DNA of 25,883 nucleotides from MGML01 sp034416335 (lineage in GTDB: Bacteria; Chloroflexota; Dehalococcoidia; Dehalococcoidales; UBA2162): the NCBI GenBank assembly GCA_034416335.1, contig DAOULV010000020.1:1-25883 (forward strand), read 5' to 3'. Below are positions 21,748-25,883 of this stretch, piece by piece. Under the pieces are notes generated by a model, which ran no database searches, was not told where the DNA came from, and saw only the letters and a list, made by a program, of their open reading frames with translations. The number at the start of each line of letters is the position of its first letter. The stretch's first letter is position 1. The position numbers and the translations under genes are program-made.

Positions 21748-23301
21748 TTGGATTCCACTTCTTCCGCAGCAAATGCACAGAATACGAATCTTCCATCTCC
21801 TGATATGGATGAATATCAGCCGATGTCCGTCACCCATCAGATGAGAGGTGCGATACTTCACAGGATTAGAAACAGTCAGCCGGTACTGCCTGAAATAGAC
21901 GGCAGAGAGGAAGCTAAAACGGATGTGATGAGAGCTCTCCTCTCCGGCGCCCATCCCTATCTTATATCCGAAGAAGGTACCGGCAAGACCAGACTGGCAC
22001 GTTCGCTGACAAACCTCCTCCCCGGAATACCCGTTATTAAGGGATGTCCCTATAACGACGACCCCAAGTGGCCTCGCGAACTTCTCTGTCCCCGCTGCAG
22101 CGCTGTCGACGATCCGGCGAAGGAATTCGGAATAGGCTACCTCCCGAACACAAAAAGGTTTTCCCGCATACAGGGTAATGAATATACCAATGAAGCCAAA
22201 CTACTCGGACTGAAAGATATCCAGTCCATCGCCCACGGCAAAAGCCTGTCCGATGCGGAAGCATTTACCGGCACCGGTGTTTTCCGCGCGAACCGAGGTG
22301 TCCTGTTTGTCGACGAATTGCCGGCTATCAGAACCAAGATTCAGGTCCTGTTCCACCCCGTGCTCGAAGAGAAACTCGCGGTACTCGAAGAATATAACTG
22401 GCAGTACCCTCTGGATATCGTTTTCGTTGCTACCGGTAATCCCACCGGCTTCTCTCACGTAAATGACATACCGCGACCTTTACTGGACAGGCTGGAACTT
22501 ATCTACATGGACCTCCCGGAAGAAGAAGTCGAAAGAAAGATAATGCTCGAAGAAGGTTTCAACGAGTCAAGGGATGGTCATTCACCGGCTTACGACGACC
22601 AGCCGGAAATGTATACTCCGGAAGACATCGCCAGGAAGTCTATGACTCCCTGGTGGGTGATAGATATGGTGAATAAATCGGTCAGGCACAGCCGCATATG
22701 CCAGCACGTTGAAAAACGCCCCAGCATCAGGGCAAGCATACGGGCGCTGGAACATACATTCTCCAGCGCTGAAATCGAAAATAAGCTGGTTGCCAATCTC
22801 AAGCACGCATTCTACGGCGTAAGGCTCTCCCTGAGAGGTAGAATCGGTCTCAGGGCCGACCTGATAGATTTCGAGGAACCGAGGAAAGCCTTTGTTCTAG
22901 CCGATAAGCTGTCTGAGGACTTTGTCTGGAACGCTTTCGAAAACCTCTGCCGTGCGACGTCCTTCATGGGCGACTGGGACAGGAAGAAAGCCTCCGAAGA
23001 AGTTGTGCAAATCGAGTCCGGGGACGTCGATTTATCATCGGGAAAATTCCCCGGCGAGAAGCTTGCGGATTATCCTGAATTAAGAGAAGTTATCGGCCGG
23101 ATGCGAGAGCTCGGCATGGAGAAAGACGATACCGCCTTGCAGGGGATTTCACCCGCCGGTCTGTATAACAATGATAACGGTGAGATATCGGGAGAACTTA
23201 ATTACTCCGCCCTGGAAATGATTGCCAATGTTCTCGTGCACGAAAAGATAATCAGTGAAATGAAGCTGAAACAGATTTTCTTTGCTGGTGAGTATGTATG
23301 A
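21748..23301 (+). CDS. AAA+ ATPase of the Mg-chelatase subunit I / MoxR type
   Basis: There are 517 residues. Walker A is SEEGTGKT (74-81; the first Gly is Ser). Walker B is in GVLFVDEL. Sensor-type segments follow (FVATGNPTG; PRPLLDRLELIYMDLP). Between strands is a chelatase-like insert GCPYNDDPKWPRELLCPRC (C100, C114, C117), a pattern also seen in BchI/ChlI-type proteins. The C-terminal half is helical and specific. The start is taken as TTG 21748 with AAGGGA 10 bases upstream; ATG at residue 20 is an alternative. The stop overlaps the VWA gene in ATGA, so the two are made together. Such AAA+/VWA pairs power metal insertion or remodelling of a partner enzyme; no BchH/CobN-like large subunit is nearby. 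Confidence 0.9.
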   Translation: MDSTSSAANAQNTNLPSPDMDEYQPMSVTHQMRGAILHRIRNSQPVLPEIDGREEAKTDVMRALLSGAHPYLISEEGTGKTRLARSLTNLLPGIPVIKGCPYNDDPKWPRELLCPRCSAVDDPAKEFGIGYLPNTKRFSRIQGNEYTNEAKLLGLKDIQSIAHGKSLSDAEAFTGTGVFRANRGVLFVDELPAIRTKIQVLFHPVLEEKLAVLEEYNWQYPLDIVFVATGNPTGFSHVNDIPRPLLDRLELIYMDLPEEEVERKIMLEEGFNESRDGHSPAYDDQPEMYTPEDIARKSMTPWWVIDMVNKSVRHSRICQHVEKRPSIRASIRALEHTFSSAEIENKLVANLKHAFYGVRLSLRGRIGLRADLIDFEEPRKAFVLADKLSEDFVWNAFENLCRATSFMGDWDRKKASEEVVQIESGDVDLSSGKFPGEKLADYPELREVIGRMRELGMEKDDTALQGISPAGLYNNDNGEISGELNYSALEMIANVLVHEKIISEMKLKQIFFAGEYV

Positions 23302-24449
23302 AGCTTATAGAGCTTGAATACTGTAACCGGTGCGGGCTTAACCGTGAAGACGAGTTGCTTCACGACCTGGCATATAACGAAGACCGTTATATGAACGACC
23401 TGGTAAAAAAAGCCAGGGAAGAGCCCGAAAGCCCCCTGGCCAGGGAAGCCCTGAAGCAGCTCTCCCAGAGGTTGGACGATCAGGAAGAAGAAGCCGGTGA
23501 AGATACGGACGGTATGTTTAGCGAGCCTAACCAGGAAGACGGAGATATGCCCGGTATTCCCGGCAGGAACGAGATTCAGGAAGAAGATATCCGGAACGCA
23601 CTGGACAGTTACGAGAATGACGGCCTTGTCGATATCCAGGACGGGAAAGTATTCGTCACCTCCCGCGGCGCAAAGAAGCTCGCTGCCGGCGCTCTGGAGC
23701 GTATCCTCAGGACGCTCAACAACAGGAACGAAGGTGCCCACCGCGAAATGCCGGAACTGGGCGTCGAACTCTCACTCCGTACCCGTCGGTACGAAGCCGG
23801 TGACGATTATTCACTGGTCGATATTGAAAAAACAGCTCTTAACGCTTTGAAACGCTGCGGTGAGTTCAACTTCGAACCGGAAGACTTCGAGATTCGCGAA
23901 GAGGTGCACAAATCGAAGCTATACGCCGGGATAATAATCGATGAGAGCGGTTCGATGCGAGACTCCGGCAAACTTGAAGCTGCAATGGAGACATCAATGG
24001 TGCTTTCAAGGCTTATACTCAGAGAACCTGATAATACCCTTAAGGTGTTCGCCTTCTCCGATAAAGTACGGCAGCTTGAACCCTGGGCAATAATAAACGA
24101 TGTAATCAGCGGTGGAGACACGGATATCAGGGGAGCACTGGCCGCCTTCCGCAGGTTATGCCGGAATGAATACGGTGACAAGCAGGCTTATCTTATAACC
24201 GACACCGAACCGAATAACGAAGATGGTAAACACCTGTCTTTCGAAAAAGCCGCCGGAGGTCTTATCGAAGAAGCTTCCCGGTACCGGCAGGAAAAAATTG
24301 GCCTGAATATTATTATGCTCGATGACGGACCGGAACTGAAAAAACTTGCGTCGACCATCGCCCAGAAAGGCCTTGGCAGGGTTTTTTTCACCGTGCCCGA
24401 AACAATCGGCGAGGTCGTGGTTGAGGACTACCTTTCGGGAAGAAGATAG
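23298..24449 (+). CDS. VWA-domain protein, chelatase subunit D/CoxE-like partner of the AAA+ ATPase
   Basis: There are 383 residues. The N-terminus has a CNRC pair (C9, C12), then an acidic disordered linker (about 60-95) and a helical region with a wing-like LVDIQDGKVFVTSRGAKKL. The C-terminal VWA domain (about 208-375) has a complete MIDAS: D215-x-S217-x-S219 (IIDESGSM), T275 (GGDTDIRG) and D302 (LITDTEPN). It should bind Mg2+ and a partner protein. Its start overlaps the AAA+ stop by 4 bases. The pair resembles ChlI/ChlD, but the acidic linker is much shorter and there is no AAA domain in this protein. Confidence 0.92.
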   Translation: MKLIELEYCNRCGLNREDELLHDLAYNEDRYMNDLVKKAREEPESPLAREALKQLSQRLDDQEEEAGEDTDGMFSEPNQEDGDMPGIPGRNEIQEEDIRNALDSYENDGLVDIQDGKVFVTSRGAKKLAAGALERILRTLNNRNEGAHREMPELGVELSLRTRRYEAGDDYSLVDIEKTALNALKRCGEFNFEPEDFEIREEVHKSKLYAGIIIDESGSMRDSGKLEAAMETSMVLSRLILREPDNTLKVFAFSDKVRQLEPWAIINDVISGGDTDIRGALAAFRRLCRNEYGDKQAYLITDTEPNNEDGKHLSFEKAAGGLIEEASRYRQEKIGLNIIMLDDGPELKKLASTIAQKGLGRVFFTVPETIGEVVVEDYLSGRR

Positions 24450-24478
24450 AATATTATTACAGATACTGGTAGAAGATT

Positions 24479-25645
24479 ATGAAACGTATTTATCTTGATT
24501 ATGCGGCAACGACACCGATGCGTTCCGAGGTACTCGAAGAAATGACACCGTACCTCACCGAAGCCTTCGGCAACCCTTCCAGTATCTATTCCTACGGACA
24601 TGAAGCTAAAACTGGAATAGATAAAGCCAGGACCGCGGTGGCATCGCTACTGGGTGCCAGGGAAGAAGAGATCGTATTTACCGGCGGAGGTACCGAGGCC
24701 GATAATTTCGCCATTAAAGGAGTGGCTTTCGCCAACAGGTCGAAAGGTAGCCACATCATAACCAGCTCTATCGAACATCACGCCGTCCTCGAAACCTGCC
24801 AGTTCCTTGAAACCGAGGGCTTTACAGTGACGTATCTCCCCGTAGACGAATACGGAATGGTCAATCCCGACGACGTAAAGAAAGCCCTAACGCCGAAAAC
24901 CATCCTCGTCACCATAATGCATGCAAATAACGAAATCGGCACGATTCAACCTATAAAAGAAATCGGAAATATCGCCCGGGAAGCGGGTGTCTATTTTCAT
25001 ACGGATGCCGTCCAGACGACAGGCCATATACCGTCTAACGTAAACGAACTCAACGTCGATATGCTTTCGGCATCAGCCCACAAGCTGTACGGCCCCAAAG
25101 GCGTGGGAACCCTGTATATCAGGAAAGGGACGCGGATAACACCCCTTATTCACGGCGGTGAACAGGAAAGTAACCGCCGCGCCAGCACCGAAAACGTCGC
25201 CGGTATAGTCGGATTCGGAAAAGCCGCGGAACTGGCAAAACTGGAACTTGAAGAAGAATCGGCTAGAATCACCGCCATGCGCGACCGGTTGATAGATAGG
25301 CTGGTGACAGGTATTGATGAAATACACCTTAACGGCCACCCGACTCAAAGGCTGCCTAACAACATAAACCTGACGGTAGCTTATACGGAAGGCGAATCTA
25401 TTGTCCTGAACCTTGACCTGAAGGGGATCTGTGCCTCCACCGGCTCTGCCTGCACTTCTTCCAGCCTCGAACCTTCCCACGTACTGGTTGCTATCGGGCT
25501 GCCTCAGGAAATTGCCTACAGCTCATTCAGGATGACACTGGGGAAATGGAACACCGACGAAGATATAGACCGTGTTATTCAGACACTCCCCGAGGTAATC
25601 GCCAGCCTGCGGTCGATGTCACCCCTGTATAAAAAACGCTCCTGA
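24479..25645 (+). CDS. nifS: Cysteine desulfurase, NifS/IscS class I
   Basis: This 388-residue PLP enzyme takes sulfur from cysteine to form a persulfide for FeS clusters, thiolated tRNA or molybdopterin. PLP Lys202 lies in SASAHKLYGPKG, PLP-contact His in EHHAVLE, and catalytic Cys325 in the mobile loop STGSACTSSSLEPSHVL; the long loop marks class I. DYAATTPM and GNPSSIYSYGHE open the chain. It starts 29 bp after the VWA gene stop, with only a weak ribosome site, and is probably the third gene of that operon. No IscU follows in the window. The gene symbol reflects family, not a proven nitrogenase role. Confidence 0.95.
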   Translation: MKRIYLDYAATTPMRSEVLEEMTPYLTEAFGNPSSIYSYGHEAKTGIDKARTAVASLLGAREEEIVFTGGGTEADNFAIKGVAFANRSKGSHIITSSIEHHAVLETCQFLETEGFTVTYLPVDEYGMVNPDDVKKALTPKTILVTIMHANNEIGTIQPIKEIGNIAREAGVYFHTDAVQTTGHIPSNVNELNVDMLSASAHKLYGPKGVGTLYIRKGTRITPLIHGGEQESNRRASTENVAGIVGFGKAAELAKLELEEESARITAMRDRLIDRLVTGIDEIHLNGHPTQRLPNNINLTVAYTEGESIVLNLDLKGICASTGSACTSSSLEPSHVLVAIGLPQEIAYSSFRMTLGKWNTDEDIDRVIQTLPEVIASLRSMSPLYKKRS

Positions 25646-25681
25646 TTGTCACCACGTAACCCCGAAAACAGTCCACACAAA

Positions 25682-25726
25682 GAAAACCCGTATTCCATCA
25701 ATCCTGCAGACAGGAAATACGTTTTC
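25682..25726. terminator. Bulged hairpin after nifS, possible terminator
   Basis: TCCTG (25702-25706) / CAGGA (25711-25715) pair around CAGA. Outer arms GAAAAC-cc-GTATT (25682-25694) and AATACGTTTTC (25716-25726) can extend the stem with bulges. The U-tract is only four bases, so termination is uncertain. Confidence 0.4.
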
Positions 25727-25787
25727 ACCATAGTCTATCGTTCTGACTAAACATTCCTCGGATTTAGTATATCCAATAACAGAAGAA

Positions 25788-25851
25788 GATGGCTCCAGTT
25801 ACAATAGAAAGGTACAGCGAGTACACAATCTATAGTAAAGAAGGAGCCATC
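25788..25851 (+). promoter_or_regulatory. Inverted repeat that would hide the ribosome binding site of the last gene
   Basis: GATGGCTCC (25788-25796) is perfectly complementary to GGAGCCATC (25843-25851), 46 bases apart. The right arm contains the GGAG of the AAGGAG ribosome binding site (25841-25846) of ATG 25856. Pairing in the mRNA would block initiation. Confidence 0.45.
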
Positions 25852-25855
25852 CAGA

Positions 25856-25883
25856 ATGAAGAATATCGCAGCCAGGAAACGTA
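25856..25883 (+). CDS. Start of a gene cut by the window end
   Basis: ATG 25856 follows AAGGAG by 9 bases and opens MKNIAARKR before the window ends. Nine codons cannot be assigned. An overlapping frame from ATG 25789 is also open to the end (MAPVTIERYSEYTIYS...), but it has a poor ribosome binding site. Confidence 0.4.

Noticed and set aside
23202..23741. Minus-strand frame of 179 codons, hydrophobic
   Set aside because: Antisense to the AAA+/VWA junction, which is well supported by an ATGA overlap and motifs.
1..25883. CRISPR arrays, tRNA, rRNA, intact transposase or integrase genes
   Set aside because: Looked for on both strands; no regular repeat-spacer series, cloverleaf, rRNA-like stretch or DDE/Tyr-recombinase protein was seen.

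Overview
The window looks like a chromosomal segment of a strictly anaerobic bacterium. The evidence is a Mo/W-bis-pterin oxidoreductase, an iron-dependent alcohol dehydrogenase, a UroD-superfamily protein, ferredoxin-fused flavoenzymes, quinolinate synthase and many orphan response regulators. Gene content and style fit Chloroflexota (Dehalococcoidia-like sediment bacteria) best, but that placement is an inference; there is no rRNA or other marker gene here.

Layout. (1) 1-9.6 kb is a catabolic or redox locus in two divergent arms around an IclR-type regulator. The minus arm runs Fe-alcohol dehydrogenase, Mo/W oxidoreductase, UroD-like protein (cut by the window start). The plus arm runs a fumarate-reductase-type flavoprotein, a GltD-like NAD(P)H flavoprotein with a ferredoxin module at each end, and a small cupin. 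Upstream of each arm lies a TTGACA box followed 15-16 bp later by the same dyad, GCAACAaTG(T/A)TGC, so both arms are probably controlled by one regulator, most simply the IclR gene between them. (2) 9.7-13.5 kb is an AT-richer accessory patch: a DUF6933-like protein, an FRG-domain protein, a stand-alone Clp N-domain protein, a small unknown protein, an excisionase-type HTH protein and an uncharacterised 210-residue protein, with several operator-like repeats. (3) 13.6-14.9 kb holds a two-gene SRPBCC + alpha/beta-hydrolase unit bracketed by two copies of a 30-bp repeat (29/30 identical) that looks like decayed coding sequence. (4) 15.2-18.5 kb is a minus-strand operon of four response regulators (OmpR-type, RR-HD-GYP, RR-coiled coil, OmpR-type) with no histidine kinase, closed by a clear rho-independent terminator. 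(5) 18.7-21.2 kb holds a membrane-anchored GT2 glycosyltransferase, a probably leaderless metallophosphoesterase and quinolinate synthase NadA. (6) 21.4-25.6 kb holds a small coiled-coil protein, a terminator, then a plus-strand operon of a chelatase-I/MoxR-type AAA+ ATPase, a VWA (MIDAS) partner and a NifS-type cysteine desulfurase. The window ends just inside another gene whose ribosome binding site lies in an inverted repeat.

The most interesting candidates are the two-armed regulon with its paired operators (its substrate is not evident from sequence), the orphan chelatase-like AAA+/VWA pair beside NifS, and the repeat-bracketed hydrolase unit. No CRISPR array, tRNA, rRNA or intact transposase was seen.
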